DNA of 35,661 nt from Bacteroidales bacterium. GTDB taxonomy: Bacteria; Bacteroidota; Bacteroidia; Bacteroidales; P3. The notes under the pieces are model-generated. The model saw only the letters and a list, made by a program, of their open reading frames with translations. It was not told the DNA's origin and did no database searches. The position numbers and the translations under genes were made by a program. The stretch covers positions 1-35,661 of the forward strand of contig JAISPZ010000024.1 in the NCBI GenBank assembly GCA_031274555.1. Reading direction: 5' to 3'. Below are positions 6,733 to 16,902 of this stretch, in pieces. How positions within the stretch are numbered: the stretch's first letter is position 1; each line of letters begins with the position of its first letter.

Positions 6733-7200
6733 ATGAGAAAATCAACTCCGAAAAAACGCGAAATTTTGCCCGACCCAAAGTACGGGGAAGTTATGGTAAC
6801 AAAGTTTATCAATAACATCATGCTCAAAGGCAAAAAGAATGTTGCGCATACTATTTTTTACGAAGCAATAGATGTTGTTTCCGAAAAGACAAACGAAAAT
6901 GGTTTGGAAATTTGGAAAAAAGCACTCACAAACGTTACTCCTCTCATTGAAGTTCGTTCGAGAAGAGTTGGCGGTGCTACTTTTCAAATTCCGTCAGAAA
7001 TTCGCGACAGTCGCAAACAGTCGCTTGGAATGAAGTCGCTTATAGGTTACGCTCGTAAACGTAATGAAAAGTCGATGGCGCAAAAGTTGGCGGGCGAAAT
7101 TATAGCAGCAAATAAAAGTGAGGGTGCAGCCTTTAAACGTAAAGAGGATATTCACCGTATGGCTGAGGCAAACAAGGCATTCTCTCACATAAGATTTTAA
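6733..7200 (+). CDS. rpsG: 30S ribosomal protein S7
   Basis: S7 nucleates assembly of the 30S head by binding the 3' domain of 16S rRNA and contacts E-site tRNA. The 155-residue length is normal. Motifs include [17 protein letters not shown] (14-30), the beta-hairpin region [14 protein letters not shown] (74-87) and the C-terminal [20 protein letters not shown]. It lies between rpsL and fusA, the standard str order. Confidence 0.99.
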   Translation: MRKSTPKKREILPDPKYGEVMVTKFINNIMLKGKKNVAHTIFYEAIDVVSEKTNENGLEIWKKALTNVTPLIEVRSRRVGGATFQIPSEIRDSRKQSLGMKSLIGYARKRNEKSMAQKLAGEIIAANKSEGAAFKRKEDIHRMAEANKAFSHIRF

Positions 7201-7231
7201 TAGATAGAAAGACGAGAGTACTCAAAAAGTT

Positions 7232-9322
7232 ATGGCACAAGATTTATCAAAGACACGGAATATTGGGATAATGGCACACATCGATGCAGGTAAAACAACT
7301 TGCTCGGAGAGGATCTTGTATTATACAGGTAAGAGTTACAAAATAGGCGAGGTGCATGACGGTTCTGCTACTATGGATTGGATGGTGCAAGAGCAGGAAC
7401 GTGGAATTACTATCACTTCGGCAGCTACAACAGTTTATTGGAAATATAAAGATATAGATCACAAGATTAATCTTATCGACACCCCTGGTCACGTTGATTT
7501 TACTGTGGAAGTTGAGCGTTCATTGCGCGTTCTTGATGGAGCAGTTGCTCTTTTCTGTGCCGTAGGTGGTGTTCAGCCACAATCTGAAACAGTCTGGCGA
7601 CAGGCAACAAAGTATAACGTACCCCGCATAAGTTTTGTAAATAAAATGGACAGAACAGGTGCGGACTTCTTTAATGTGGTGGGTCAGATTAAAGAGCGTC
7701 TTAATGCTAACCCGATAGTTCTTACTATTCCCATCGGTCAGGAAGATTCATTTCAGGGTATTGTAGATTTAATCAGTTGCAAGGCGTACGTCTGGAATGA
7801 GGAAGATAAAGGCTCAACTTATGACGAAATTCCTATTCCTGACGATTTAAAAGAGTCGGTAGAAGAATATCACAACGCATTGGTAGAGGGTGTCGCAGAG
7901 GAAGACGAAGCACTTATGCACAAGTTCTTTGAAGACCCCAAATCAATTACTGAAGAAGAAATGATAGCAGCGATCCGCAAAGCAACAATAGAAATGAGAA
8001 TTACTCCTGTGCTTTGCGGTTCTGCATTTAAAAACAAAGGTGTTCAATATCTTTTGGACGCAATCGTTCGTTATCTGCCGAGTCCGTTAGATGTTGAGGC
8101 TATTGCAGGCATCAATCCAAAAACAGACAAGGAAGAAACACGCAAAGTTGATGCGAAAGAGCCGTTCTGTGCTCTCGCGTTTAAGATAGCAACCGACCCT
8201 TTTGTTGGACGTATCGCTTTTTTCCGCGTTTATTCGGGAACTCTCGAAGCGGGATCTTACGTTCTCAATACAGGCACGGGCAAAAAGGAGCGTATCTCTC
8301 GCATAATGCAAATGCACTCCAATAAACAACAACCACTCGAAAGAATTGAAGCAGGCGATATCGGAGCAGCAGTAGGATTTAAGGAAATTCGCACAGGTAA
8401 TACTCTTTGTGACGAAAATCATCCTATCATTCTCGAATCAATGACGTTCCCCGATCCTGTTATTTCAATAGCGGTTGAGCCTGTTACTCAGGCAGATGTT
8501 GATAAACTTTCAAATGGTCTTATAAAACTTGCCGAAGAAGACCCGACATTCCAGGTTCGTTCGGACGAAGAGTCAGGTCAGACAATTATAAGCGGTATGG
8601 GCGAACTTCATCTTGACGTTTTGCTCGACCGTCTTAAACGGGAATTTAGCGTAGAGTGTAATCAAGGTCGTCCGCAGGTTGCCTACAAGGAAGCCATCAC
8701 AACGACTGTTAAGCATCGTGAGGTTTACAAAAAGCAGACAGGTGGTCGAGGCAAGTTTGCGGATATTATATTTGAAATATCTCCCGCAGATGAGGGCGTT
8801 AAAGGTCTTCAATTTATTAATGAAGTTAAAGGTGGCAATATTCCAAAAGAATATATTCCGTCCATTGAAAAAGGATTTAAAGCAGCATTGGCAAACGGTG
8901 TGCTTGCAGGTTTCCCTGTAGAAAGTCTGAAAGTACGTATTATAGACGGCTCTTTCCACCCTGTTGATTCAGACGCTCTATCCTTTGAACTTTGTGCAAA
9001 GATTGGTTTCCGCGAAGCAGCCCGTAAAGCAAAGTCCGTACTTCTTGAACCGATAATGTCGGTAGAAGTTGAGACACCAGATGCCTACGTAGGTGATATT
9101 TCAGGTGACCTAAACCGTCGTAGAGGTCTGATGGAGGGAATTGAAGCAAAGATGGGCAGTCAGGCAATTCGTGTTAAAGTACCTCTTGCCGAAATGTTCG
9201 GCTATGTTACAGCACTCCGCACTATGAGTTCGGGACGTGCGAGTTCAACGATGGAGTACGCTTATCATGCAGAAGCACCTGCAAGTATAACAGCAGAAGT
9301 AATTAAACAAGCAAATAAATAG
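7232..9322 (+). CDS. fusA: translation elongation factor G
   Basis: EF-G is the GTPase that drives translocation and, with RRF, ribosome recycling. The 696-residue protein has the five-domain layout. GTPase motifs are AHIDAGKTT (15-23, P loop), RGITI (57-61, switch I), DTPGH (83-87) and NKMD (137-140). Later domains include [18 protein letters not shown] and the domain IV stretch [12 protein letters not shown]. The C-terminus reads [21 protein letters not shown], as in other str-operon EF-Gs. tuf, which follows fusA in many bacteria, is absent here and rpsJ follows after 9 bases. Confidence 0.99.
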   Translation: MAQDLSKTRNIGIMAHIDAGKTTCSERILYYTGKSYKIGEVHDGSATMDWMVQEQERGITITSAATTVYWKYKDIDHKINLIDTPGHVDFTVEVERSLRVLDGAVALFCAVGGVQPQSETVWRQATKYNVPRISFVNKMDRTGADFFNVVGQIKERLNANPIVLTIPIGQEDSFQGIVDLISCKAYVWNEEDKGSTYDEIPIPDDLKESVEEYHNALVEGVAEEDEALMHKFFEDPKSITEEEMIAAIRKATIEMRITPVLCGSAFKNKGVQYLLDAIVRYLPSPLDVEAIAGINPKTDKEETRKVDAKEPFCALAFKIATDPFVGRIAFFRVYSGTLEAGSYVLNTGTGKKERISRIMQMHSNKQQPLERIEAGDIGAAVGFKEIRTGNTLCDENHPIILESMTFPDPVISIAVEPVTQADVDKLSNGLIKLAEEDPTFQVRSDEESGQTIISGMGELHLDVLLDRLKREFSVECNQGRPQVAYKEAITTTVKHREVYKKQTGGRGKFADIIFEISPADEGVKGLQFINEVKGGNIPKEYIPSIEKGFKAALANGVLAGFPVESLKVRIIDGSFHPVDSDALSFELCAKIGFREAARKAKSVLLEPIMSVEVETPDAYVGDISGDLNRRRGLMEGIEAKMGSQAIRVKVPLAEMFGYVTALRTMSSGRASSTMEYAYHAEAPASITAEVIKQANK

Positions 9323-9331
9323 TAAGTTTAT

Positions 9332-9640
9332 ATGGGTCAGCAGAAAATTAGAATTAAGCTAAAGTCTTACGACTACAATCTTGTCGATAAATCGGCAGAG
9401 AAAATCGTAAAGACTGCAAAGATTACCGGTGCGGTAATAAGTGGTCCCATCCCACTTCCCACAAATAAGAAGATTTTTACAGTAAATCGCTCGACTTTTG
9501 TAAATAAAAAGTCACGTGAGCAGTTTGAGTTGTCCTCTTATAAGCGTCTTCTTGATATTCATTCAAGCAGTACAAAAACTATCGAAGCACTTATGAAACT
9601 CGAACTTCCGAGTGGTGTAGAGGTTGAGATAAAAGTTTGA
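9332..9640 (+). CDS. rpsJ: 30S ribosomal protein S10 (NusE)
   Basis: S10 belongs to the 30S head and, as NusE, joins NusB in antitermination and links transcription to translation through NusG. The 102-residue protein shows [20 protein letters not shown] near the start and the conserved loop [18 protein letters not shown] (38-55). It opens the S10 block, directly after fusA and before rplC, so str and S10 genes are probably co-transcribed. Confidence 0.99.
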   Translation: MGQQKIRIKLKSYDYNLVDKSAEKIVKTAKITGAVISGPIPLPTNKKIFTVNRSTFVNKKSREQFELSSYKRLLDIHSSSTKTIEALMKLELPSGVEVEIKV

Positions 9641-9661
9641 TAAATAGTAATAAAAAATAAT

Positions 9662-10291
9662 ATGTCCGGATTAATTGGAAAAAAAATCGGAATGACTAGT
9701 CTTTGGGATGCCTCCGGCAAAAATGTGCCGTGCACTGTGATCGAAGCTGGTCCTTGCGTTGTTACGCAAGTAAAGACAATCGAGAAAGATGGTTATGAAG
9801 CCATCCAACTCGCTTTTGGGGAGCGAAAAGAGAAAAGAACGCCCAAGCCGTTGCGTGGTCATTTTGCAAAAGCAAACACCACTCCAAAGAGCATGGTTAT
9901 GGAGTTTTCGCGTTTTGAGGAGGGAAGCAGAAAGAGTTTTGGCGAGATACTTACCGCAAGCGTTTTTAGCGAAGGAGAATATGTGGATGTGACAGGAACA
10001 ACAAAAGGTAAAGGATTTCAGGGCGTTGTTCGCCGTCACGGTTTTGGTGGTGTAGGTCAGCAGACGCATGGTCAGCACAACCGTTTGCGTGCTCCGGGTT
10101 CGGTGGGCGCATCTTCTTATCCGTCACGCTTATTCAAGGGACTTCGTATGGCAGGTCAGACAGGAAACGTACAGCGTAAGAGTTTAAATCTTCAAGTGCT
10201 TAAAGTAGTTCCTGAAAAAAATATAGTTATTGTTAAAGGATCCGTTCCGGGACCAAAGGGATCATATCTAAAATTAGAGAGATGGAGTTAA
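9662..10291 (+). CDS. rplC: 50S ribosomal protein L3
   Basis: L3 is an early assembly protein of the large subunit whose long loop reaches towards the peptidyl transferase centre. The 209-residue protein starts [15 protein letters not shown] and carries the loop [20 protein letters not shown] (about 130-149), including the glutamine that PrmB methylates in many species, then [13 protein letters not shown]. Its last ten bases overlap rplD, so the two are likely translationally coupled. Confidence 0.99.
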   Translation: MSGLIGKKIGMTSLWDASGKNVPCTVIEAGPCVVTQVKTIEKDGYEAIQLAFGERKEKRTPKPLRGHFAKANTTPKSMVMEFSRFEEGSRKSFGEILTASVFSEGEYVDVTGTTKGKGFQGVVRRHGFGGVGQQTHGQHNRLRAPGSVGASSYPSRLFKGLRMAGQTGNVQRKSLNLQVLKVVPEKNIVIVKGSVPGPKGSYLKLERWS

Positions 10292-10908
10292 AAGTATATA
10301 ACATTGAGGGCAAAGAAACCGCTAAAAAGGTGAACGTAAGCGATGTAATTACTTCCACCAAGCCCAACGACCATGCCATTTATTTGGACGTGAAGCAATA
10401 TTTGGCTAATCAGCGTCAAGGTACTCATAAGAGTAAGGAACGTTCGGAAGTATCAGGCTCTACACGTAAACTTCGCAAACAAAAAGGTGGCGGTGGTGCA
10501 CGTATTGGTGATATAAAATCTCCGGTACTTAGAGGTGGCGGACGTGTTTTTGGTCCGCAGCCACGTGATTACAGTTTCAAACTTAACAAGAAACTCAAAC
10601 GTTTGGCGCGTCTTTCGGCTTTATCATACAAGTTGCAGGAAGATGGTTTGAACGTAGTTGAGGATTTTCCAATGGTAGCACCTAAAACGAAAGATGTGCT
10701 TGCGATTTTGAAAAATCTTGAATTGGACGGAAAGAAGACATTACTCGTTTTGTCTGAACAAAATCACAACGTATCCCTGTCAGCAAGAAACTTGCCACAG
10801 GTAGGCGTTATCAATGTTGCAGACCTGAACACTTATGAAATTTTGAATGCACAGAAACTCCTCTTTGTAGAGGGAGCAGTTGCTAAGTTAAACGAAATCT
10901 ACAGCTAA
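10282..10908 (+). CDS. rplD: 50S ribosomal protein L4
   Basis: L4 binds domain I of 23S rRNA and its extended loop lines the narrow part of the exit tunnel. The 208-residue protein has the loop [16 protein letters not shown] (about 69-84) followed by [14 protein letters not shown], and the globular part ending near [13 protein letters not shown]. The ATG at 10282 is upstream of the rplC stop (10 bases shared). In enterobacteria L4 also represses the S10 operon; no matching leader structure was recognised here. Confidence 0.99.
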   Translation: MELKVYNIEGKETAKKVNVSDVITSTKPNDHAIYLDVKQYLANQRQGTHKSKERSEVSGSTRKLRKQKGGGGARIGDIKSPVLRGGGRVFGPQPRDYSFKLNKKLKRLARLSALSYKLQEDGLNVVEDFPMVAPKTKDVLAILKNLELDGKKTLLVLSEQNHNVSLSARNLPQVGVINVADLNTYEILNAQKLLFVEGAVAKLNEIYS

Positions 10909-10919
10909 ATCTAACGAAT

Positions 10920-11210
10920 ATGAGCATTATTTTGAAACCAATCGTTACGGAAAAAATGACTAAAATTACCGAGAAATTAGGTAAAGTAGGTTTTTTGGTG
11001 GACGTAGCCGCAAATAAGGTCGAGATTAAAAAAGCGGTAGAAGAAATGTATAACGTAAAGGTGCTTGATGTGAACACTCTCAACCACGCAGGAAAGAGAA
11101 AAGCGCGTTATACGAAAGCAGGATTTGTGCAAGGACGCACAAATGCAACAAAAAAGGCATTTGTCACTTTGGCAAAGGGCGAAACAATAGATTTTTATAG
11201 CAGTATATAA
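10920..11210 (+). CDS. rplW: 50S ribosomal protein L23
   Basis: L23 lies at the tunnel exit and is the docking site for trigger factor and SRP. The 96-residue protein starts with the typical MSIILKPIVTEKMTKI, then KVGFLVDVAANKVEIKKAVEEMYNVKVLDVNT in one continuous block. It ends in a short TIDFYSSI tail. The gap to rplB is 57 bases and is filled by a short AT-rich repeat. Confidence 0.98.
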   Translation: MSIILKPIVTEKMTKITEKLGKVGFLVDVAANKVEIKKAVEEMYNVKVLDVNTLNHAGKRKARYTKAGFVQGRTNATKKAFVTLAKGETIDFYSSI

Positions 11211-11212
11211 AG

Positions 11213-11262
11213 AATTAAAAATTAGGAGTTAAGGATTTTACATTCTAAATTCTAAATTATAA
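11213..11262. repeat. AT-rich repeat between rplW and rplB
   Basis: The stretch contains AATTAAAAATTAGGAGTTAAGG followed by two tandem TTCTAAA heptamers (in ATTCTAAATTCTAAATTATA). It resembles the heptamer blocks at 53-152 and 199-240 in period and AT-rich character, so it may be a small dispersed repeat inserted into the S10 block. It neither disrupts a gene nor shows a terminator hairpin. Confidence 0.5.
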
Positions 11263-11267
11263 AGAAG

Positions 11268-12092
11268 ATGGCATTAAAGAAATTTAAACCGACAACGCCG
11301 GGGCAGCGCTTCAAAAGCATAAGCAACTTTGAGGAGATTACGTGCAGCACTCCCGAAAAAAGTTTGTTGCTTCCGGCTAAAAAGAGCGGTGGTAGAAACA
11401 ATCAGGGCAAGATGACCATGCGCTATATGGGTGGCGGTCATAAGCAACGTTATCGTATCATTGACTTTAAACGCGATAAAGATAATATTCCTGCAGTTGT
11501 AAAAACTATAGAATACGACCCGAACCGTACAGCTCGTATAGCTTTACTCGTTTATTCGGACGGCGAAAAACGCTATATTCCTGCACCAAAAGGTTTGAAA
11601 GTCGGAACAAAAGTAGTTTCGGGAAAAGGTGTTGCTCCAGAAGTTGGAAATGCCCTCTATATGAGCGAAATTCCTTTCGGAACACTTATCCACAACATAG
11701 AACTCAACCCTGGTCAAGGTGCAAAGATGGCACGTAGTGCAGGTACTTACGCACAACTTATGTCGCGTGAGGATAAATACGTTATAGTAAAGATGCCGTC
11801 AGGTGAAACGAGAAAAATTCTTCAAGCATGCAAAGCCACTGTTGGCATTGTATCTAATGAAGACCACAATCTTGAGTCAGATGGTAAGGCTGGTCGCAGT
11901 CGTTGGCAAGGTCGTCGTCCTCGTAACCGTGGTGTTGTTATGAACCCTGTCGATCATCCTATGGGTGGTGGTGAAGGTCGTGCAACAGGTGGACATCCTC
12001 GCTCACGTAAGGGTATTCCGGCAAAAGGTTATAAGACACGCCGTCTTAAAAACCCGACTAATCAGTTTATAATAGAAAGAAGAAAGAAATAA
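11268..12092 (+). CDS. rplB: 50S ribosomal protein L2
   Basis: L2 is needed for subunit joining and for peptidyl transferase activity. The 274-residue protein has the RNA-binding OB domain ([20 protein letters not shown], then [21 protein letters not shown]), the SH3-like domain beginning [18 protein letters not shown], and the C-terminal [20 protein letters not shown], which contains the conserved histidine near 229-230 next to the catalytic centre. Length and ends are normal. Confidence 0.99.
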   Translation: MALKKFKPTTPGQRFKSISNFEEITCSTPEKSLLLPAKKSGGRNNQGKMTMRYMGGGHKQRYRIIDFKRDKDNIPAVVKTIEYDPNRTARIALLVYSDGEKRYIPAPKGLKVGTKVVSGKGVAPEVGNALYMSEIPFGTLIHNIELNPGQGAKMARSAGTYAQLMSREDKYVIVKMPSGETRKILQACKATVGIVSNEDHNLESDGKAGRSRWQGRRPRNRGVVMNPVDHPMGGGEGRATGGHPRSRKGIPAKGYKTRRLKNPTNQFIIERRKK

Positions 12093-12116
12093 CTTTTACT
12101 AAACATTTAAGACATT

Positions 12117-12395
12117 ATGAGTCGTTCAGCAAAAAAAGGTCCTTATATTCACTATAAGTTGGAGAAAAAAGTGCTTGCCACTGCCGATAGCAAGAGGAAA
12201 AGCACAATTAAAACATGGTCACGAGCTTCCATGATTTCTCCCGAATTCGTTGGACTTACAATAGCCGTACATAATGGAAATAAGTTTATCCCTGTGTATG
12301 TTACGGAAAACATGGTAGGGCATAAATTGGGTGAGTTCGCTCCAACCCGTATTTTCCGCGGTCACGCAGGCAATAAAGATAAAGCAAAGAAGTAA
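12117..12395 (+). CDS. rpsS: 30S ribosomal protein S19
   Basis: S19 forms a head complex with S13 and contacts the P-site tRNA and bridge B1a. The 92-residue protein begins [19 protein letters not shown] and holds the signature [24 protein letters not shown] and [19 protein letters not shown]. Order rplB, rpsS, rplV is standard. Confidence 0.99.
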   Translation: MSRSAKKGPYIHYKLEKKVLATADSKRKSTIKTWSRASMISPEFVGLTIAVHNGNKFIPVYVTENMVGHKLGEFAPTRIFRGHAGNKDKAKK

Positions 12396-12419
12396 TATTT
12401 CCTATAATAGAATAAAGAT

Positions 12420-13019
12420 ATGGGTGCAAGAAAACATAGAATGGCAGAGAAAATAAAGGAAGCGAAGAAAACGCTTTACGTTGCCAAGTTGAACAATAAC
12501 CCCACTTCGCCGCGCAAAACGAGATATACTGCCGATTTAATTCGTGGAGTAGATGTGGAAAAAGCGTTGGCTATACTGAAATTTTCTCACAGAGAAGCTG
12601 CACCGAAATTGCATAAATTGCTTCGCTCAGCCATTTCAAATTGGCAGAACAAGAACGAGGGTTTACGCATGGAGGACGCTGGTCTTTTTGTAAAAGAGAT
12701 ATTTGTGGACGGTGGAGCGCAGTTAAAGCGTCTTCGCACCGCGCCTCAAGGTCGCGGCTACCGTATTCGCAAACGTTCCAACCACGTAACTCTTACTTTG
12801 GGTGCGCGTGTGGCACTTGCAAAGGCAGAAGAGCCGATTGTTGATGAAAACGGAGAAGTAAAAGAAAAACCTGTGGCAGCGAAAAAGCCTGTTACGACAA
12901 AGAAACCTGCGGTTGCCCGTAAGCCTGTTGTCACAAAGGCAAAGCCAATGACCACCAAAAGACCTGTTGCAGCCAAAAAACCTGCGGCGAGAACAACAAG
13001 AAGTAATAAAGCATCGTAA
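12420..13019 (+). CDS. rplV: 50S ribosomal protein L22 with a long basic C-terminal tail
   Basis: L22 lines the exit tunnel through an extended beta-hairpin. Residues 1-131 are a normal Bacteroidota L22: [20 protein letters not shown], the hairpin [20 protein letters not shown] and [16 protein letters not shown] linker with an acidic start ([14 protein letters not shown]) leads into a tail at 148-199 made of KP-containing units such as [12 protein letters not shown] and VVTKAKP, which resembles histone H1 tails. The family usually ends near residue 110 to 136. The tail is likely disordered and on the ribosome surface, where it could bind RNA or DNA. The DNA of the tail is repeat-like but varied. 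rpsC follows 22 bases later. Confidence 0.97.
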   Translation: MGARKHRMAEKIKEAKKTLYVAKLNNNPTSPRKTRYTADLIRGVDVEKALAILKFSHREAAPKLHKLLRSAISNWQNKNEGLRMEDAGLFVKEIFVDGGAQLKRLRTAPQGRGYRIRKRSNHVTLTLGARVALAKAEEPIVDENGEVKEKPVAAKKPVTTKKPAVARKPVVTKAKPMTTKRPVAAKKPAARTTRSNKAS

Positions 13020-13041
13020 TTTTTTTAATTGATAAATATAA

Positions 13042-13794
13042 ATGGGACAAAAAACAAATCCTATAGGAAATCGTCTTGGAATTATCAAGGGCTGGGATTC
13101 CAGCTGGTATGGCGGGCGTAACTTTGGAGACGACTTGGTAGAAGATAATAAAATCAGAAAGTATCTCAATACCCGTTGGTCAAAAGCCGGTATCGCCAAG
13201 ATCCTTATCGAAAAAACGCTTAAGCTCGTTACAATTACTATTTTTACTGCACGTCCGGGCATTATCATTGGTAAGGGTGGAATGGAAGTAGATAAATTGA
13301 AAGAAGAATTAAAAAAACTTACACAGAAAGAAATTCAACTCAATATAAACGAGGTTAAGCGTCCTGAACTCGAAGCAGTACTTGTTGCAGGCTCTGTTGC
13401 CCGTCAGCTTGAGGGACGTGTTTCTTACCGCAAGGCAATAAAGATGGCAATATCCTCTGCAATACGTAGTGGTGCGGAAGGGATTAAAGTTCAAATTTCG
13501 GGTCGTCTTGGCGGAGCTGAAATTGCTCGTACAGAGCATTTTAAAGAGGGTCGTACACCGCTTCATACTCTACGTGCAGATATTGACTACGCTTTGGCAG
13601 AGGCACATACAACGTATGGTCGTCTTGGCGTAAAAGTTTGGATTTGTCGCGGGATTGTATATGGAAAACGCGACCTTATGGTAAATTATACAGCTGCCGC
13701 AGCAAAAGAGATGTCGGGCAACAATGGATCTTCTCGTCCGGGTGGATTTTCAGGCGGACGTGGCGGCGCAAGAAATAATAGAAGAAAAGCATAA
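13042..13794 (+). CDS. rpsC: 30S ribosomal protein S3
   Basis: S3 forms part of the mRNA entry tunnel and helicase site. The 250-residue protein starts [18 protein letters not shown], has the KH type II motif [18 protein letters not shown] (about 73-90) and the C-terminal domain with [20 protein letters not shown] glycine/arginine-rich tail ([17 protein letters not shown]) ends the protein, which is usual in Bacteroidota. Confidence 0.99.
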   Translation: MGQKTNPIGNRLGIIKGWDSSWYGGRNFGDDLVEDNKIRKYLNTRWSKAGIAKILIEKTLKLVTITIFTARPGIIIGKGGMEVDKLKEELKKLTQKEIQLNINEVKRPELEAVLVAGSVARQLEGRVSYRKAIKMAISSAIRSGAEGIKVQISGRLGGAEIARTEHFKEGRTPLHTLRADIDYALAEAHTTYGRLGVKVWICRGIVYGKRDLMVNYTAAAAKEMSGNNGSSRPGGFSGGRGGARNNRRKA

Positions 13795-13812
13795 TATCAA
13801 TCACACAGCGAT

Positions 13813-14235
13813 ATGTTACAACCTAAAAAAACAAAATTCAGAAAACAGCAAAAAGGCAAGATGAAAGGCGACACCAAGCGTGGTGCTGAAATTGCCTTTG
13901 GGTCTTTTGGAATTAAGGCATTGGATTATACACTACTCACAGGTCGTCAAATAGAAGCCGCTCGTCAGGCAGTTACTCGTTATATGAAACGTGAAGGACA
14001 GATATGGATACGTGTTTTTCCTGACAAGCCCATAACGAAAAAACCAAATGAGGTTCGTATGGGTAAGGGTAAAGGTGCTCCTGAGTATTTCGTTGCACGT
14101 GTTTGCCCAGGCAGAATTCTTTTTGAGGCAGACGGCGTTTCGGAAGAAGTAGCGAAAGAGGCATTGCGTCTTGCTGCTCAAAAGTTGCCCATACAGGTAA
14201 AATTTGTTGTCAGAAGAGATTACGTTCCTGAATAA
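13813..14235 (+). CDS. rplP: 50S ribosomal protein L16
   Basis: L16 lies near the A site and helps position tRNA. The 140-residue protein begins [19 protein letters not shown] and has the conserved core [20 protein letters not shown] and [20 protein letters not shown]. It normally runs almost directly into rpmC, but here a 177-base spacer with a duplicated block separates them. Confidence 0.99.
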   Translation: MLQPKKTKFRKQQKGKMKGDTKRGAEIAFGSFGIKALDYTLLTGRQIEAARQAVTRYMKREGQIWIRVFPDKPITKKPNEVRMGKGKGAPEYFVARVCPGRILFEADGVSEEVAKEALRLAAQKLPIQVKFVVRRDYVPE

Positions 14236-14294
14236 TAAAAAAACTGAAAACTTAAAAACATACGAAACGAGCGAAAGAAGTTTTTATATGCAAG

Positions 14295-14420
14295 GTTCCG
14301 TATGACCTTTAAAACAGATATAAACAGATGAAACGAGTATGGCAATATTTGACACACAAGGACAGATGTCAATGTGCGAGTTCCATCTGACTTTAAAAAT
14401 AAATATAGACAGATGAAAAC
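14295..14420 (+). repeat. imperfect 40-bp direct repeat forming the rpmC leader
   Basis: 14295-14334 and 14380-14420 share GTTCC, TGAC, TTTAAAA and ACAGATGAAA in the same order. The second copy holds the rpmC start codon; the first holds a matching ATG at 14328 that opens a 20-codon frame ending at 14390. In each copy a short frame stops in the ATGA that also starts the next one: 14302-14331 in copy 1 and 14372-14416 in copy 2. The spacer therefore looks like a duplication of the rpmC initiation region with small upstream frames. Confidence 0.75.
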
Positions 14421-14613
14421 TAATTTTGTAGCAAGAGAGATGTCGTTGCCGGAGTTAAAGGACAGGTTGCTGCTTGAGAGAGCGGAACTTGATAAAATGG
14501 TGCTTTCCCATGTGGTTTCACCAATAGAAAATCCTCACAGGATTGCAGAGCGTAAAAAGAATATAGCCCGAATTCTCACCGAGCTTCGTCGTAGAGAACT
14601 CGAAGTAAAATAA
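14413..14613 (+). CDS. rpmC: 50S ribosomal protein L29
   Basis: L29 sits next to L23 at the tunnel exit. From the ATG at 14413 the protein has 66 residues, the normal size, starting [19 protein letters not shown] and containing the two-helix hairpin with [23 protein letters not shown]. An in-frame GTG at 14374 would add 13 residues with no family counterpart, so it was rejected. A 14-codon frame (ATG 14372) ends at TGA 14414-14416, overlapping this start as ATGA, which suggests translational coupling after the unusual spacer. Confidence 0.96.
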   Translation: MKTNFVAREMSLPELKDRLLLERAELDKMVLSHVVSPIENPHRIAERKKNIARILTELRRRELEVK

Positions 14614-14621
14614 GTGTTGTC

Positions 14622-14876
14622 ATGGAAAGAAATTTAAGAAAAGAAAGAATAGGTGTTGTTACAAGCAACAAAATGCAGAAGACTATCACTGTAATGGTTG
14701 AGCGTAAAACAAAACACCCTATCTACGGTAAGTTTGTAAAAAAATCTACCAAGTTCAAAGCACACGATGAAGAAAATCAATGCAATCCGGGCGATACCGT
14801 ACGCATTATGGAAACGCGTCCTTTGAGTAAAGATAAATGTTGGAGATTAGTTGAAATTATTGAAAGAGCAAAATAA
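14622..14876 (+). CDS. rpsQ: 30S ribosomal protein S17
   Basis: S17 is a primary binder of the 5' domain of 16S rRNA with an OB fold. The 84-residue protein has [21 protein letters not shown] near the start, in which the family signature GxVxSxKMxKT is clear, then [20 protein letters not shown] and [17 protein letters not shown]. It begins 8 bases after rpmC and ends 3 bases before rplN. Confidence 0.99.
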   Translation: MERNLRKERIGVVTSNKMQKTITVMVERKTKHPIYGKFVKKSTKFKAHDEENQCNPGDTVRIMETRPLSKDKCWRLVEIIERAK

Positions 14877-14879
14877 GAT

Positions 14880-15248
14880 ATGATACAGCAAGAAACAAGA
14901 TTAGGTGTAGCCGACAATAGTGGAGCAAAATCTGTTCTCTGTATTCGCGTTTTGGGCGGTACAAGGAGAAGATACGCAAGTGTCGGCGATAAAATCATAG
15001 TGGCTATCAAAGATGCCATTCCTTCAGGCTCCGTTAAGAAGGGGACAGTATCAAAGGCAGTTGTCGTTAGGACTAAAAAAGAAGTTCGTCGTGCAGACGG
15101 CTCTTACATCCGTTTTGATGACAATGCAGTTGTTTTGCTTACTCCGGCGGACGAATTGAGAGGCACTCGTATTTTTGGTCCGGTTGCCAGAGAGTTGCGC
15201 GAAAAGCAATTTATGAAAATTGTTTCATTAGCACCTGAGGTGCTGTAA
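14880..15248 (+). CDS. rplN: 50S ribosomal protein L14
   Basis: L14 lies at the subunit interface (bridge B8) and is the target of the silencing factor RsfS. The 122-residue protein starts [17 protein letters not shown] and has [17 protein letters not shown] and the C-terminal [20 protein letters not shown]. It begins the spc-type block here with very short gaps. Confidence 0.99.
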   Translation: MIQQETRLGVADNSGAKSVLCIRVLGGTRRRYASVGDKIIVAIKDAIPSGSVKKGTVSKAVVVRTKKEVRRADGSYIRFDDNAVVLLTPADELRGTRIFGPVARELREKQFMKIVSLAPEVL

Positions 15249-15260
15249 ATAGAAATAGTT

Positions 15261-15575
15261 ATGAAGTTTCATGTAAAAAAAGGAGATACGGTAGAGGTTC
15301 TTGCCGGTGACGACAAAGGTAAACAGGGGAAAATCCTCTTTGTCGATACGAAGAAATCACGTGCAACCGTAGAGGGTATCAACTTGGTATCTAAACATAC
15401 CAAGCCGAATGCGAAAAGTCCGCAGGGAGGCATTATAAAAAAAGAAGCCTCAATTCATATTTCCAATCTTATGATTGTAAGTGGTGGAGTTGCTACCAAA
15501 ATTGGTCGCAGGTTAGACGAAAAAACGAACAAATTAGTACGTTATTCAAAAAAATCAGGGGAGGTAATAAAGTAA
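15261..15575 (+). CDS. rplX: 50S ribosomal protein L24
   Basis: L24 starts large-subunit assembly at the 5' end of 23S rRNA. The 104-residue protein has the KOW motif ([19 protein letters not shown], 4-22) and the family stretch [20 protein letters not shown]. One base separates its stop codon from the rplE start. Confidence 0.99.
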   Translation: MKFHVKKGDTVEVLAGDDKGKQGKILFVDTKKSRATVEGINLVSKHTKPNAKSPQGGIIKKEASIHISNLMIVSGGVATKIGRRLDEKTNKLVRYSKKSGEVIK

Positions 15576-15576
15576 T

Positions 15577-16134
15577 ATGAGATATATTCCGCGATTAAAG
15601 GAAAAGTACAACAAAGAGATTGTACAGGCTTTGCAGAAGGAGTTTTCCTATACTTCCGTTATGCAAGTGCCACGTTTGACAAAAATATGTCTTAACCAGG
15701 GCTTAGGTACTGCTATCGCCGACAAAAAACTTATTGATTTGGGCATAGAGGAAATGTCTGCCATAAGTGGACAACATGCGGTTGCGACCAAGTCTAAAAA
15801 AGACATTTCAAACTTCAAAGTTCGTAAAGGAATGCCAATCGGTGTTCGCGTAACCTTGAGAGGTAATAGAATGTACGAATTTTTGGACCGTCTTATCACT
15901 GTCGCGATACCACGTGTCAGAGATTTTAGAGGTATTCCCGACAAAGGATTAGACGGAAGAGGAAATTTCTCTTTTGGTGTTACCGAGCAGATTATTTTCC
16001 CCGAAATTGATATTGACAAAGTTGGTAAAATCAATGGATTGGATATAACTTTTGTGACAACCGCGAAAAGCGATAACGAAGCACGTTCTCTATTGAGAGA
16101 GTTTGGTATCCCATTTCAAAAAAGTAATAATTAA
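15577..16134 (+). CDS. rplE: 50S ribosomal protein L5
   Basis: L5 binds 5S rRNA in the central protuberance and contacts P-site tRNA. The 185-residue protein has [17 protein letters not shown] (29-45), the [14 protein letters not shown] segment and [20 protein letters not shown]. Its length is typical for Bacteroidota, slightly longer than the enterobacterial form. Confidence 0.99.
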   Translation: MRYIPRLKEKYNKEIVQALQKEFSYTSVMQVPRLTKICLNQGLGTAIADKKLIDLGIEEMSAISGQHAVATKSKKDISNFKVRKGMPIGVRVTLRGNRMYEFLDRLITVAIPRVRDFRGIPDKGLDGRGNFSFGVTEQIIFPEIDIDKVGKINGLDITFVTTAKSDNEARSLLREFGIPFQKSNN

Positions 16135-16158
16135 GCCTAAAAACAAGAATAGAAGGAT

Positions 16159-16464
16159 ATGGCAAAAGAATCCATGAAAGCAAGAGAGGTAAAGAGAAAA
16201 CGCCTCGTTGATAAATATGCGGCTAAAAGAGCTGCACTAAAGGAACAAGCCAAAAAGGAAGCACTTTCTGACGACAACAATTACGAAGCGTGGAAAGAGT
16301 TGCAAAAACTTCCCAAAAATTCCACTCCTTGCCGTTTGCACAATCGTTGCAAATTGACAGGTCGTCCGAAAGGATACATGAGGACTTTTGGCATTTCGCG
16401 TATCAATTTCCGCGAAATGGCATTGCAGGGCTTAATTCCGGGAGTAAAAAAAGCAAGTTGGTAA
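16159..16464 (+). CDS. rpsN: 30S ribosomal protein S14 (zinc-free type)
   Basis: S14 is a late-binding head protein near the A site. The 101-residue form starts [20 protein letters not shown] and ends [22 protein letters not shown] and IPGVKKASW. It is the longer, zinc-independent type: only CRLHNRC keeps two cysteines and there is no CxxC-CxxC zinc ribbon. Confidence 0.99.
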   Translation: MAKESMKAREVKRKRLVDKYAAKRAALKEQAKKEALSDDNNYEAWKELQKLPKNSTPCRLHNRCKLTGRPKGYMRTFGISRINFREMALQGLIPGVKKASW

Positions 16465-16486
16465 AAAATTATAAGAAGAAGTTATT

Positions 16487-16882
16487 ATGATAACAGATCC
16501 CATTGCAGATTTTCTGACTCGTATCAGAAACGCCAATATGGCAAAACATAAGATGGTAGAAGTACCTGCCTCGAAAATGAAATTGGCGATAGCCAATATT
16601 CTGTTTGAGCAAGGATATATTGTTAATTACAAGTTTGAAGACGGTGTAAAACCTACTTTGAAAATTGCCTTGAAATATCATCCTAAAACAAAAATGCCGG
16701 CTATTTCAACTATTTCTCGCGTGAGCAAACCGGGTCTGCGTCAGTACGCAGGATCAGAGGACCTTCCACGTGTGATGAATGGACTTGGCATTGCAGTCGT
16801 TTCCACCTCAAATGGTATTATGACTGACAAGGAAGCACGTGCTCAGAATATTGGGGGCGAAATAATTTGTTATATAAGCTAA
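16487..16882 (+). CDS. rpsH: 30S ribosomal protein S8
   Basis: S8 organises the central domain of 16S rRNA and, in E. coli, represses the spc operon. The 131-residue protein starts [21 protein letters not shown] and ends with [20 protein letters not shown] and the terminal GGEIICYIS, the usual C-terminus. No S8-binding mRNA element was searched for beyond inspection. Confidence 0.99.
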   Translation: MITDPIADFLTRIRNANMAKHKMVEVPASKMKLAIANILFEQGYIVNYKFEDGVKPTLKIALKYHPKTKMPAISTISRVSKPGLRQYAGSEDLPRVMNGLGIAVVSTSNGIMTDKEARAQNIGGEIICYIS

Positions 16883-16902
16883 TCAGATAAAGAAGAAGCA
16901 TT

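Noticed and set aside
9323-9331. Missing tuf as a sign of deletion
   Set aside because: Absence of tuf between fusA and rpsJ is common in Bacteroidota and the gene is expected elsewhere.
12723-13268. Minus-strand 181-codon frame opposite rplV and rpsC
   Set aside because: It is antisense to two ribosomal protein genes, with no family resemblance and composition set by the KP-rich tail.
14374-14412. GTG at 14374 as the rpmC start
   Set aside because: It would add 13 residues that come from the duplicated leader; L29 normally starts at MKTNF-like sequence.
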